From NCBI GenBank assembly GCA_020636105.1, contig JACJYL010000002.1:806001-870000 (forward strand): DNA of 64,000 nucleotides. The letters are read 5' to 3'. The position numbers were made by a program, and so were the translations under genes. The notes under the pieces were generated by a model. The model ran no database searches. It saw only the letters and a list, made by a program, of their open reading frames with translations, and was not told the DNA's origin. The DNA comes from Lewinellaceae bacterium. Its GTDB lineage: Bacteria; Bacteroidota; Bacteroidia; Chitinophagales; Saprospiraceae. The first letter of the stretch is position 1. Each line of letters starts with the position of its first letter. Below are positions 35,278 to 43,609 of this stretch, piece by piece.

Positions 35278-35846
35278 ACGGCGATATTTTGTAATTTCTG
35301 AATTTGTTTTTGGAGCATGCTCCTCGCTTTGGCCAGTTGGGATCGGGAAGTACTCTCCCCCACTCCAAGTATATCAGCGATCTCTTTATGACTATACCCA
35401 TCAATGGCATAAAGGTTAAAAACGACGCGGTATCCTGTGGGCAAAGCCGCAATCAATTTCAACAATACTTCCTCACCAAGTTGGGCGAATACCTCTGGGT
35501 CAGCTGAATATTCCGGGAAATTTTCCAATCCGACCACTTCACTTTTGTAACTTTTTTTGCTATGTTTTTTAAGGGCTGTATTAATAACGATCCTGCGGAT
35601 CCATCCCTCAAAAGAACCTTTGAATTCAAATTTATCAATATGATCAAAGACTTTTATAAAGGCATCCTGAAGATTATCTTCCGCTTCCATATAGTGCCTG
35701 GAATAACGCATACAAAGACTCAGCATCTTACCAGCATAAAGCCGGAAGACTTCCTGTTGGCAGTGCCTGTCTTCACGAATGCATCCTTTAATTAGTTCTT
35801 CTTCCGTCACTTTTCGGTGTTGCGGTATCAAATTAATTGCTCTCAA
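35274..35846 (-). CDS. ECF RNA polymerase sigma factor
   Basis: A sigma-70 family protein of 190 residues from TTG 35846; GTG 35810, directly before TEEELIKGC, is an equally good start. Region 2 is clear (MLSLCMRYSRHYMEAEDNLQDAFIKVFDHIDKFEFKGSFEGWIRRIVINTALK), and region 4 contains LPTGYRVVFNLYAIDGYSHKEIADILGVGESTSRSQLAKAR with the helix-turn-helix. It directs transcription of an envelope- or stress-related regulon. Its stop overlaps the start of the membrane protein gene (ATGA-type 4-nt overlap), so the two are translationally coupled. It is divergent from the paaI-like gene, with a strong hairpin between them. Confidence 0.93.
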   Translation of the reverse strand: MRAINLIPQHRKVTEEELIKGCIREDRHCQQEVFRLYAGKMLSLCMRYSRHYMEAEDNLQDAFIKVFDHIDKFEFKGSFEGWIRRIVINTALKKHSKKSYKSEVVGLENFPEYSADPEVFAQLGEEVLLKLIAALPTGYRVVFNLYAIDGYSHKEIADILGVGESTSRSQLAKARSMLQKQIQKLQNIAV

Positions 35847-35946
35847 AACACGGCTGTTTGTCTGAAGACTACTCTTACAAAAAAAACGCTGCTTTGAGAT
35901 TTTTTTCTAACATTGCACTAAAGTTAGTACTTTTTCCACAATTTTT

Positions 35947-35989
35947 CCTTCAGCCGGGGATTGGATAACCGGGAATCCCTGGCTGAAGG
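35947..35989. other. Strong hairpin between divergent sigma and thioesterase genes
   Basis: CCTTCAGCC (35947-35955) pairs with GGCTGAAGG (35981-35989), continued inside by GGGATT/AATCCC around a loop near ATAACC. No T-run follows on either strand. It lies 27 bp upstream of the thioesterase ATG, within its likely leader. It is not a standard terminator since neither gene ends here. Confidence 0.6.
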
Positions 35990-36015
35990 TTCAAACTTTA
36001 ACATACACTACCATC

Positions 36016-36444
36016 ATGACCGATCAGTTAAAAGCTTCTGCCATTGTTAAAATGATGTACGATAATGATGCCTTCAGCCAATGGCTGGGCATTGAAATCC
36101 TTGAAATCGCTCCCGGTAGTTGCCAACTGAGGATGGTCGTTCGCCCTGAAATGCTCAATGGGTTCGGCACATCACATGGAGGAATCACTTTTTCCTTTGC
36201 AGACTCTGCCCTGGCGTTTGCTTCCAATTCGCACGGCCAAAAAGCAGTGAGTATAGAGACCTCCATTTCTCACCTAAAACCTGTTATTGCGGGAGATATT
36301 CTGACCGCCAGGGTTGTGGAACAAAGCAAACAATACCGCATTGCCCTGTATGAAATTTTGGTGGAAAATCAGGCAGGAACATTAGTCGCTGTATTTCGTG
36401 GTACCGTTTATCGAAAAAGTGAACTTTGGGAAATGACCGAATAA
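36016..36444 (+). CDS. paaI: PaaI-like hotdog-fold thioesterase
   Basis: A 142-residue single hotdog domain. The sequence GFGTSHGGITFSFADSALAFASNS is the PaaI/YbgC-type helix with catalytic-site residues, followed by VSIETSISHLKPVIAGDILTA. PaaI hydrolyses phenylacetyl-CoA and hydroxylated relatives, protecting the phenylacetate pathway. No other paa gene lies in this window apart from an enoyl-CoA hydratase tail at the far right edge, so the substrate is not established. The ATG at 36016 precedes the usual short N-terminal helix (ASAIVKMMYDNDAFSQWLGI). Confidence 0.88.
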   Translation: MTDQLKASAIVKMMYDNDAFSQWLGIEILEIAPGSCQLRMVVRPEMLNGFGTSHGGITFSFADSALAFASNSHGQKAVSIETSISHLKPVIAGDILTARVVEQSKQYRIALYEILVENQAGTLVAVFRGTVYRKSELWEMTE

Positions 36445-36647
36445 AAAGAATACCAAAACAAGGCGATATGAAATTTTTAAATTATATTTGCCTTTACGGT
36501 ATTGATTCATTCCTATCATCCTGTTTACACCTATTAACTATTTAACTTTTTCACCGCTTTTCCTCTGCAATGATATTTATTTACCCGTATAGTAAATAGC
36601 TAAAACCCTTTTTTTGTTATTTATTTTGTACCTGTTAACTTAAGATG

Positions 36648-36682
36648 GCCGGTTATACCAGTGTTGTATCTGGTATGCCGGC
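36648..36682. repeat. Two-step hairpin in the 396-bp spacer after the thioesterase
   Basis: GCCGG (36648-36652) and CCGGC (36678-36682), with ATACCAG (36655-36661) and CTGGTAT (36670-36676) inside, form a stem with a small internal loop. There is no T-run after it. The rest of 36445-36840 is AT-rich with no ORF, and holds the promoter of the next gene. Confidence 0.55.
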
Positions 36683-36780
36683 ACACCTAAAGCCTTCTTA
36701 GACGGAATTTGCCATGGTTTAAATCCACCTTTTCAATTTGTCCATACCAGGGAAAGCCAATTTTTTTTTAACCGTTGTCG

Positions 36781-36812
36781 TTTGGTATAAAATGACTTTA
36801 CTTATATCTTTG
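36781..36812 (+). promoter_or_regulatory. Consensus Bacteroidota promoter of the secreted-protein gene
   Basis: TTTG (36781-36784), 20 nt, and TATCTTTG (36805-36812) match both promoter elements. The start site would be near 36819, giving a leader of about 20 nt before the ATG at 36841. Confidence 0.75.
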
Positions 36813-36840
36813 AACCGATCTAATTCAAATAAGATACCTT

Positions 36841-37797
36841 ATGAAATCTATAGTCCTCTTTTTGTTAAGCTTTTTATTTTTGGGATCCCTGGCAGGACAG
36901 GAGTTCTCTGATCCTGTTCAGTATTTTGATTTTTTGAACAACCAGCACAACCAGCTGGCCGCCAAAAACCTGGAATACGTTCAATACTCCGTTCACAGCG
37001 ATGATGTCCAGGAAGTAGAAACCAAGCGGGTTGAAGTCATCAATCAACTTGGCAAAGCGATTTTAAAGGTAGGTACACTCCCTCCCTATGAAAAGGATGA
37101 TGGTATGCGGGCAGAATTGCTGACCGTTTTAAAAGTATACCTGGAATCTTTCGAGATAGAGTTCACAGAGATCAATATGCTTAAATCCAAAAGCAGCGAT
37201 TCTTTCGAATCCATGCAGGAATACCTCAATGCCCAGGATGCCGCTGAAAAAAACCTCGCCAGGGCAGCCGACCAATATCAAAAATCACAGCGGGAATTTG
37301 CCGAAAGACACAACATCAAATTGCTGGAAGCAGAAGAGAATTCAGAGATCAACCAGATCAATAAAGTTAATGCTTATTACCGGGTGGTTTTTATGAAATA
37401 CTTTAGGATTTCAAAACTCAACGCTGCATTCACCGATGCCATGAATGAAAAGGATTCCGAGAACATGGAAAAATCCCGGCTGAAACTCCTGCAGGCCTCC
37501 AGGGAAGAGCTTAAAAAGCTGCAACTCTTTCCCGATTTCAACGGGGACACCCAATTCAGGGATGCCGGGATAGCTCTCGTAACATTTTACAAAGACCTTG
37601 CTGAAGCAGAATATAAAAAAATGGTCAATATCATGGGAAAAGCTGAACTCACCCAGGAGGATGTGGATACCTACAACTCCGTTATCAACCTGATCAATTC
37701 CCAAACCGGCACCCTGACCAATGCCTACAACAATGCCCTCAATACTCTTTTGCGAAACAACGTACCCAAGCCGGCTATTGCCACACAGCGAATATGA
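36841..37797 (+). CDS. Secreted helical protein, possibly LIC11966-like surface protein
   Basis: A 318-residue protein with a signal peptide (MKSIVLFLLSFLFLGSLAGQ). The mature protein is almost wholly helical, with a conserved-looking start SDPVQYFDFLNNQHNQLAAKNLEYVQYSVHSDD, then VGTLPPYEKDDGMRAELL, and a long helical middle rich in Glu and Lys. I recall similar proteins in Leptospira and Bacteroidota under the LIC11966 family name, but this match is from memory and weak. The function is unknown. It has a strong promoter of its own and converges with radC. Confidence 0.75.
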   Translation: MKSIVLFLLSFLFLGSLAGQEFSDPVQYFDFLNNQHNQLAAKNLEYVQYSVHSDDVQEVETKRVEVINQLGKAILKVGTLPPYEKDDGMRAELLTVLKVYLESFEIEFTEINMLKSKSSDSFESMQEYLNAQDAAEKNLARAADQYQKSQREFAERHNIKLLEAEENSEINQINKVNAYYRVVFMKYFRISKLNAAFTDAMNEKDSENMEKSRLKLLQASREELKKLQLFPDFNGDTQFRDAGIALVTFYKDLAEAEYKKMVNIMGKAELTQEDVDTYNSVINLINSQTGTLTNAYNNALNTLLRNNVPKPAIATQRI

Positions 37798-37827
37798 CCC
37801 CAAAGGTAGGGAGAATCAATATCCCTC

Positions 37828-38529
37828 CTACATCATCCCCTCATCGGCAAAACTCAAATACCCCGATTGCGTGACAATGAGGTGATCCAGTACCATAATA
37901 TCCAGTTGCTTGCCTGCTTCCACCAGTTTTTTGGTAAGTGCCAGGTCGGCCTGGCTGGCGCGCAGGTTACCCGAAGGGTGGTTGTGGCAAAGAATCATGG
38001 AAGAAGCCTGTTTTTCCAGGGCAATCCTGAAAACGATCTTTGCATCCACTACGGTTCCGGCAGTGCCTCCCTTGCTGATTTGTTCTTTGCTGATGATGCG
38101 ATTGGCCCTGTTGAGCAGTAATATCCAGAATTCCTCATGGACGAGGTCGATCAAAACAGGGCCAATTGTATCGTAGGCATCTCTGCTCGATCGCAATTGG
38201 GGTTTTTCCTTTACATCTGTTAGCTGTCGGCGACGGCCCAGCTCCATGACTGCCGCCAGCGTTACCGCTTTGGCCTCCCCTACCCCTTTGAAAGTCATCA
38301 ATTCCTTTAACGTTAGCCGACTCAATTTTTCAAGGTTATTTTCTGCCGATCCCAACATCCGCTGAGCAAGCCCTACCGCCGTTTCATTTCTCGACCCTGA
38401 TCCCAAAACGATAGCCAGTAATTCCGCGTCAGTAAGGTTTTGTTTTCCTTTCAACAACAATTTTTCCCTCGGACGATCCTCTTCCGCCCATGATTTAATA
38501 CCTAATACAGATGATTTATAATTTTTCAT
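37828..38529 (-). CDS. radC: RadC family JAB/MPN-domain protein
   Basis: A 233-residue protein with the full RadC layout. An N-terminal UPF0758 region (SWAEEDRPREKLLLKG) and helix-hairpin-helix (LMTFKGVGEAKAVTLAAVMELGRR) are followed by the JAMM metalloprotease-like domain with EEFWILLLNRANRII and the signature HNHPSGNLRASQAD. Despite the historic name, a repair role has been disputed for the family; the zinc-dependent active site residues (two His, Ser, Asp) are intact here. The ATG at 38529 starts the standard N-terminus. It converges with the secreted-protein gene with a 30-bp gap. Confidence 0.94.
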   Translation of the reverse strand: MKNYKSSVLGIKSWAEEDRPREKLLLKGKQNLTDAELLAIVLGSGSRNETAVGLAQRMLGSAENNLEKLSRLTLKELMTFKGVGEAKAVTLAAVMELGRRRQLTDVKEKPQLRSSRDAYDTIGPVLIDLVHEEFWILLLNRANRIISKEQISKGGTAGTVVDAKIVFRIALEKQASSMILCHNHPSGNLRASQADLALTKKLVEAGKQLDIMVLDHLIVTQSGYLSFADEGMM

Positions 38530-38669
38530 TTGCGCTTTTAGTTTTATCCTTTCAATCTTATGTCCATATCTATAAAAGCCGCGAAATAGCCGAATGTGAC
38601 AAATTGAGGGAAAGAATTTTTACCCGACTTATATAATTTGTATAAATTGCAGCAAACTAATTTACCTTG

Positions 38670-39083
38670 ATGACAGATTTTCGGTTCAGACGAGAGGAGC
38701 GGCTAAAGAGTCGAAAAACCATCCAAAGCCTTTTTAGTGGCGCCAAGACGATTGGCCAATTTCCCCTATTGTTATTGTGGAAGGAAGTCACCGATCCCGA
38801 AAATCCGGAACCTGCAAGGCAAAAGTACCCGGTTCAATTTACGGCCAGTGCTTCGAAAAGAAACTTTAAAAAGGCCGTTGACCGGAATTTTCTAAAGAGA
38901 CGTATCCGGGAGGCCTACCGTTTAAACAAACATCATTTATACCAGGGTTTAAATAATCAGGAACAAGCCTTTGCTTTCATGGTGATCTTTACCGGCAAAA
39001 ACCTTTCCGATGCCCCCAAAATTGAACACGCCATAAAAAAGATCATTCAAAAATTTATCGATCAGCAGAATCGCCAAAAATGA
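38670..39083 (+). CDS. rnpA: Ribonuclease P protein component
   Basis: A 137-residue basic protein from the ATG at 38670 (a TTG immediately before it is in frame). The RNR motif region reads SASKRNFKKAVDRNFLKRRIREAYRL, diagnostic for the RNase P protein, which helps the RNA subunit process tRNA 5' ends. The N-terminal FRFRREERLKSRKTIQSLFSG is also typical. In many bacteria rnpA is next to rpmH and yidC; neither is present here. A secreted-protein gene follows 81 bp downstream. Confidence 0.95.
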   Translation: MTDFRFRREERLKSRKTIQSLFSGAKTIGQFPLLLLWKEVTDPENPEPARQKYPVQFTASASKRNFKKAVDRNFLKRRIREAYRLNKHHLYQGLNNQEQAFAFMVIFTGKNLSDAPKIEHAIKKIIQKFIDQQNRQK

Positions 39084-39164
39084 TGGGAGCCCAAACAACC
39101 TTTACCCGGTTTAAGAGTTCTATTATTACGACGATCCACCTCCCAAACCTTTACCTTCAAACCA

Positions 39165-39683
39165 ATGCTTATGCGCACTTTTATTACGCTGACCTTAATT
39201 AGTTTTTTAGGATTCAACGGCCTGGCCCAAAAAATTCTACAAATAGAAACTTATGGCAAACCCAAAGCAGAGAAATTATACATTGGCCAGGGCATTACTT
39301 ACCAACTCAAGGACAGCGAAGACTGGCATTATGTAATTATTGAGGACCTCATCATCGACCAGCAACTCATTCAAACGGTTCGTGGATACCTGAAGCTGTC
39401 GGATATTGGAGCGCTGAGGACGGAACGCGGCTGGTCGAAGGCAGCTAAAATATCCCTGATGACTTTCGGGGCTGCCTGGTCAGTATTCGGCGTCATTGGT
39501 TATGCTACAGACGGGAGACCGGAAACAAAATACAGCGCAGGGGATGCCATCGTTTCCGCCTCTACCCTCTCTGCAGGATGGATTATTGGCAAAGTATTCA
39601 AATACAAAAAAACCAGCCTGGGCAAAAGAAAAAACCTGCGCATGATCGAAATCCCTATTCTGGGGAGTTTTCCCAAACAATAA
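39165..39683 (+). CDS. Hypothetical exported/membrane protein after rnpA
   Basis: A 172-residue protein with ATGs at 39165 and 39171. The N-terminal hydrophobic segment ends FNGLAQ, fitting a signal peptide. A beta-rich part follows (LYIGQGITYQLKDSEDWHYVIIEDLIIDQQLI), then two hydrophobic stretches with small residues (ISLMTFGAAWSVFGVIGYA and AIVSASTLSAGWIIGKVF) that may be membrane helices, and a basic end with MIEIPILGSF. I do not recognise the family; similar small proteins with a YIGDxxxxKLKxxxxWY-like motif are common in Bacteroidota. Its promoter is not evident and it may be co-transcribed with rnpA. Confidence 0.7.
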   Translation: MLMRTFITLTLISFLGFNGLAQKILQIETYGKPKAEKLYIGQGITYQLKDSEDWHYVIIEDLIIDQQLIQTVRGYLKLSDIGALRTERGWSKAAKISLMTFGAAWSVFGVIGYATDGRPETKYSAGDAIVSASTLSAGWIIGKVFKYKKTSLGKRKNLRMIEIPILGSFPKQ

Positions 39684-39739
39684 TTTATCTGTTCCTGGGA
39701 TGATATTTTCTCGGCTGGCCAAACAGGCACCTAAAGGAT

Positions 39740-40189
39740 CTAGACCTTAATGCTTATATTTTTTTCATCATAGCGGTCCAGGAAATACCTTAAAGCCAAT
39801 TCATACCCTGTAATGCCCATTCCAATGATGCACCCGGCACAATTAGGGCTCAGGTAGGAATGATGCCTGAAAGATTCCCGTGCATAAACATTGGAAATGT
39901 GGACTTCCACGACCGGTGTTTTGATGGCCTCAACGGCATCGGCCAGGGCAATGGAGGTGTGGGTGTAGGCTCCTGCGTTCAGGATGATCCCTTCAAAGGA
40001 AAAACCAACCTCATGTAATTTATCAATGAGGCTTCCTTCTGAGTTGGATTGAAAATAGTGTAACCCAACCTCCGGAAATTTTTTTTGCAATTCCAAAAAA
40101 TAATCCTCAAAACGGCGACTCCCGTAAATTTCAGGCTCCCGCTTTCCCAGTAAATTGAGGTTGGGGCCATTGATGATCAGCATATCCAT
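39740..40189 (-). CDS. aroQ: 3-dehydroquinate dehydratase, type II
   Basis: A 149-residue enzyme for the third step of the shikimate pathway (3-dehydroquinate to 3-dehydroshikimate). The N-terminal block LIINGPNLNLLGKREPEIYG is diagnostic; the Tyr after the flexible loop is present. Substrate contacts include LNAGAYTHTSIALADA and VEVHISNVYARE with the catalytic His, then CAGCIIGMGITGYELAL. The size is normal. It starts 6 bp after the recQ stop on the same strand, so the two form an operon. Confidence 0.97.
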   Translation of the reverse strand: MDMLIINGPNLNLLGKREPEIYGSRRFEDYFLELQKKFPEVGLHYFQSNSEGSLIDKLHEVGFSFEGIILNAGAYTHTSIALADAVEAIKTPVVEVHISNVYARESFRHHSYLSPNCAGCIIGMGITGYELALRYFLDRYDEKNISIKV

Positions 40190-40195
40190 ACTACA

Positions 40196-42403
40196 CTAAT
40201 TTGCCATATCCGAGAGAAATTTAATCCTCACCAGCTGGATTTCATCGATAGTAATATCGTCTTCCTGCAGTTCGCGGTAAGCTACATCCACGGAGTCTGT
40301 TTCGGATTCCATAAAATAATCATAGATATCCTCCCGTGCATACTCGTCGATATGTTCTTCAATATGATAATCGATGTTGACTTTTGTCCCGGAACTGACA
40401 ATAGCATCCAATTCGTGGTACATTTCTTCCATCGTCATGTTATTCGTAGAGGCAAGTTCATCCAATGGGATTTTCCTGTCGATTCCCTGTATAATATTGA
40501 TCTTGAGTTTGGATTTATTGGCCACCTGCTTGACAACGAAATCAGAAGGACGCATGATATCATTTTCCTCGACGTGTAACCTGATCATGTCGAGAAATGG
40601 TTTGGCATATCGAATGGCCTTTCCTTTACTGACCCCGGTGATCTTGGTCATATCATCCATTGTAATAGGATACTGGGTAGCCATGTCTTCCAAAGAGGGG
40701 TCCTGAAAAATGACAAAAGGAGGCACATTTTGTTTATGGGCTTCTTTCCGTCTGAGGTCTTTGAGCATGTCCATCAATAATTCATCCAGGACGGCCGTTT
40801 TTTGAACAGGTTCATTTAAGGCTGCGGTCTGGTCATCGTAATTGTGATTGATGGGGATCAAAAATGAATGAGGTTTCTTGAGGAAAGTCTTTCCCTTTTC
40901 GGTCATTTTGAGCAACCCATAGGTTTCGATATCTTTATAGATGTAATTGTTGAGCAGCGCGCTTCTCAATACCGAACTCCAAAAAGTAATATCTTTTTCC
41001 CTGCCTATACCAAACAATTCTTTCTGGTCAAACCGAAAATCTTTCATCTGTTTGGTTTCCTTGCCGGTAATAAATTCAAGGAGCGTTTTGATTCCGTAAT
41101 TTTCATCCAGCTCCACAATGGTCTTCAGGCACAGTTCCAGGTCATCCTTGGCCTCGACCTTTTCTTTGGGATGTTTACAGTTGTCACACATATCTCCACA
41201 ACCTTCATCCGGGTATTTTTCCCCGAAATAATGTAGCAAGAATCTCCTTCGGCATGAAGTGGTTTCGGCATAAGCCATCACTTCTGACAATAACTGAGCA
41301 CCCATTTCACGTTCTGCTACGGGTTTGTCTCTCAAAAATTTTTCCAGTCTCAAAATATCGGCATAGGAATAATAGGCCACACATCGGCCATTCAGTCCGT
41401 CACGGCCGGCACGCCCCGTTTCCTGGTAATAATTTTCGATACTCTTGGGAATGTCGTAATGGATGACAAAACGCACATCCGGTTTATCGATTCCCATTCC
41501 GAAGGCAATAGTGGCCACGATCACATCAATGTCTTCCATCAGGAAACCATCCTGGGTCAGGCTTCGCGTTTTAGCATCAAGTCCTGCATGATAGGGAGCC
41601 GCCTTCACATCATTTACCAGAAGCACCTTGGCTATTTCCTCTGCTGATTTCCTGGCCTGCACATAAATGATTCCGGACTGTCCTTTGACGCTTTTCACGA
41701 CCTGAACGATGCTTTTCATCGTCTGATCCTTTTTGCCTTTCGGACGCATTTCATAATACAGATTGGTCCTGTTAAAGGAAGAAATAAACGTATTATGTTC
41801 ATTCATCCTGAGATTTTTAACAATATCGGACTGTACCTTTGGGGTGGCGGTAGCGGTTAGCGCGATCACAGGAATCTCTGGTCCGATTTCGTCGAGCATG
41901 GTCCGAATACGCCGGTATTCGGGGCGAAAATCATGCCCCCATTCTGAAATACAATGGGCTTCATCCACTGCGACAAAGGAGATATTAGTATCTTTAAAAA
42001 ACAGGATATTTTCTACTTTGGTAAGCGTTTCCGGAGCGATGAAGAGTAATTTTGTTTTATGATCCTGGATATCCTGCTTAACCTGTTTCATCTGGGACTT
42101 GGTCAGGGAAGAATTCAGGAAATGAGCAATTTCATTTTGCTGGCTATGCCCCCGGATAGAATCTACCTGATTTTTCATCAAGGCAATGAGAGGAGAAATG
42201 ATTAAAGCAGTCCCCTCCATCATCATGGCAGGCAATTGATAACAGAGGGATTTTCCCCCTCCTGTTGGCATAATTACAAAGGTATCTTTTCCTTCCAGTA
42301 CGCTCTGGATAATATATTCCTGATTGGCTTTAAACTGTCCAAATCCGAAATACCGTTGAAGTGCTTCGTGCAAACTATCTTTCGTCATGGTCATGGCACT
42401 CAT
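40196..42403 (-). CDS. recQ: ATP-dependent DNA helicase RecQ
   Basis: A 735-residue superfamily 2 helicase. Motif I is MPTGGGKSLCYQLPAMM, motif II VDEAHCISEWGHDFRPEY, and motif VI YYQETGRAGRDG. The RecQ-Ct zinc site is built from CRRRFLLHYFGE and CGDMCDNCKHP, followed by the winged helix. An HRDC domain lies at about residues 530-620 (LRRKEAHKQNVPPFVIFQDPSLEDMA). About 110 further residues beyond the HRDC form an acidic helical tail with DIYDYFMESETDSVD, common in Bacteroidota RecQ. It acts in recombination repair. The ATG at 42403 is followed by other in-frame ATGs at 42394 and 42388. Confidence 0.97.
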   Translation of the reverse strand: MSAMTMTKDSLHEALQRYFGFGQFKANQEYIIQSVLEGKDTFVIMPTGGGKSLCYQLPAMMMEGTALIISPLIALMKNQVDSIRGHSQQNEIAHFLNSSLTKSQMKQVKQDIQDHKTKLLFIAPETLTKVENILFFKDTNISFVAVDEAHCISEWGHDFRPEYRRIRTMLDEIGPEIPVIALTATATPKVQSDIVKNLRMNEHNTFISSFNRTNLYYEMRPKGKKDQTMKSIVQVVKSVKGQSGIIYVQARKSAEEIAKVLLVNDVKAAPYHAGLDAKTRSLTQDGFLMEDIDVIVATIAFGMGIDKPDVRFVIHYDIPKSIENYYQETGRAGRDGLNGRCVAYYSYADILRLEKFLRDKPVAEREMGAQLLSEVMAYAETTSCRRRFLLHYFGEKYPDEGCGDMCDNCKHPKEKVEAKDDLELCLKTIVELDENYGIKTLLEFITGKETKQMKDFRFDQKELFGIGREKDITFWSSVLRSALLNNYIYKDIETYGLLKMTEKGKTFLKKPHSFLIPINHNYDDQTAALNEPVQKTAVLDELLMDMLKDLRRKEAHKQNVPPFVIFQDPSLEDMATQYPITMDDMTKITGVSKGKAIRYAKPFLDMIRLHVEENDIMRPSDFVVKQVANKSKLKINIIQGIDRKIPLDELASTNNMTMEEMYHELDAIVSSGTKVNIDYHIEEHIDEYAREDIYDYFMESETDSVDVAYRELQEDDITIDEIQLVRIKFLSDMAN

Positions 42404-42640
42404 CTTTTTATTATTTTTGCGTTTTCAGAAAGGCTGTTAAATTAAAACACCTTTCAAAACAGGAATTACAATCACCGGTTATGGAATAAGCCGATGTTAT
42501 TGACTTGTTTGGATTATTATAATTTAATTACTCCCTTAAATTTAATTTAATTTGTTGATTTAAACGAATTTTAGGCCTTTTATTCCATATTGCCAGCCCT
42601 GTTTAAATCAAAAGCCGACAAAAATACAAAAAATTTTATT

Positions 42641-43609
42641 GTGAAAGAGGAAAAAACCATTATTAATACGGCCCTGGAGACCATAAACATTGAGGCTGAA
42701 ACCCTACTTGAGCTCAGGAACAGCATCGATGAAAATTTTGTTACCTGTATCAAGGCCATTTTCAATTCAAAAGGGAGACTGATCATTTCCGGCATTGGAA
42801 AAAGTGCCATTGTAGGACAAAAAATTGTCGCCACCCTTAATTCCACCGGTACGGCCTCCCTTTTTATGCATGCTGCCGATGCCATACATGGTGACCTGGG
42901 TATGATCCGGCCGAATGATATGTTACTGTGTATTTCGAAAAGCGGGGAAACGGCCGAAATAAAAGTTCTCGTCCCACTGCTCAAAAACATGGGCAACCAA
43001 CTGATCGGAATGACAAGCAGACCAGAATCTTTCCTGGGCAAACAGTCGGATTTTCTCTTACATACGCCGATTCGCAAGGAAGCAGATCCTAACAACCTGG
43101 CTCCTACAGCCAGCACCACGGCCCAAATGGCTCTCGGAGATGCCCTGGCTACCGCGCTGCTGGCTTACCGGGGATTCTCAGCCAAAGATTTTGCCAAAGT
43201 CCATCCTGGGGGCGCTTTGGGCAAACAACTATACCTGCGGGTAAAAGATATTTATGAGCAAAATGAAAAACCTGTTGTTCATCCGGATACCAATCTCCAG
43301 CTCACCATTATGGAAATTTCATCCAACAGACTTGGTGCTACGGCGGTGGTGAATGACAAAGGCAAACTAGCAGGCATCATCACCGATGGGGATTTGAGGC
43401 GTATGTTATCTTCTCAACCCGACCTGCTTAAAGTGTACGCCAAAGATATCATGACCAAAAAACCCAAAACCATCGCCCGTGATGCCCTGGCCATTAAAGC
43501 ACTGGATGTCATGTCAAAAAACAGCATTACCCAACTGGTGGTGGCAGAAGGCGGAAAATATTACGGTTTCATCCATCTGCACGATCTGCTTCGGGAAGGA
43601 CTGGTGTAA
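42641..43609 (+). CDS. kdsD: KpsF/GutQ sugar-phosphate isomerase (arabinose 5-phosphate isomerase)
   Basis: About 322 residues from GTG 42641; TTG 42590 would add 17 lysine-rich residues not expected in the family, so GTG is preferred. The SIS domain contains IISGIGKSAIVGQKIVATLNST, HAADAIHGDLGMI and CISKSGETAEIKVLVPLL. Two CBS domains follow from about residue 205 (VKDIYEQNEKPVVH and AKDIMTKKPKTIA). The enzyme converts ribulose 5-phosphate to arabinose 5-phosphate, the first step of Kdo synthesis for lipopolysaccharide. It is divergent from recQ and appears to be a single-gene unit. Confidence 0.93.
   Translation: MKEEKTIINTALETINIEAETLLELRNSIDENFVTCIKAIFNSKGRLIISGIGKSAIVGQKIVATLNSTGTASLFMHAADAIHGDLGMIRPNDMLLCISKSGETAEIKVLVPLLKNMGNQLIGMTSRPESFLGKQSDFLLHTPIRKEADPNNLAPTASTTAQMALGDALATALLAYRGFSAKDFAKVHPGGALGKQLYLRVKDIYEQNEKPVVHPDTNLQLTIMEISSNRLGATAVVNDKGKLAGIITDGDLRRMLSSQPDLLKVYAKDIMTKKPKTIARDALAIKALDVMSKNSITQLVVAEGGKYYGFIHLHDLLREGLV

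Noticed and set aside
38637..38668. TTTG-N-TACCTTGA as promoter for rnpA
   Set aside because: The -7 match runs directly into the ATG at 38670, so transcription would start inside the coding region.
39080..39202. 40-codon ORF overlapping the end of rnpA, considered as yidD
   Set aside because: The translation lacks the YidD cysteine and proline pattern and overlaps the start of the next gene in another frame.
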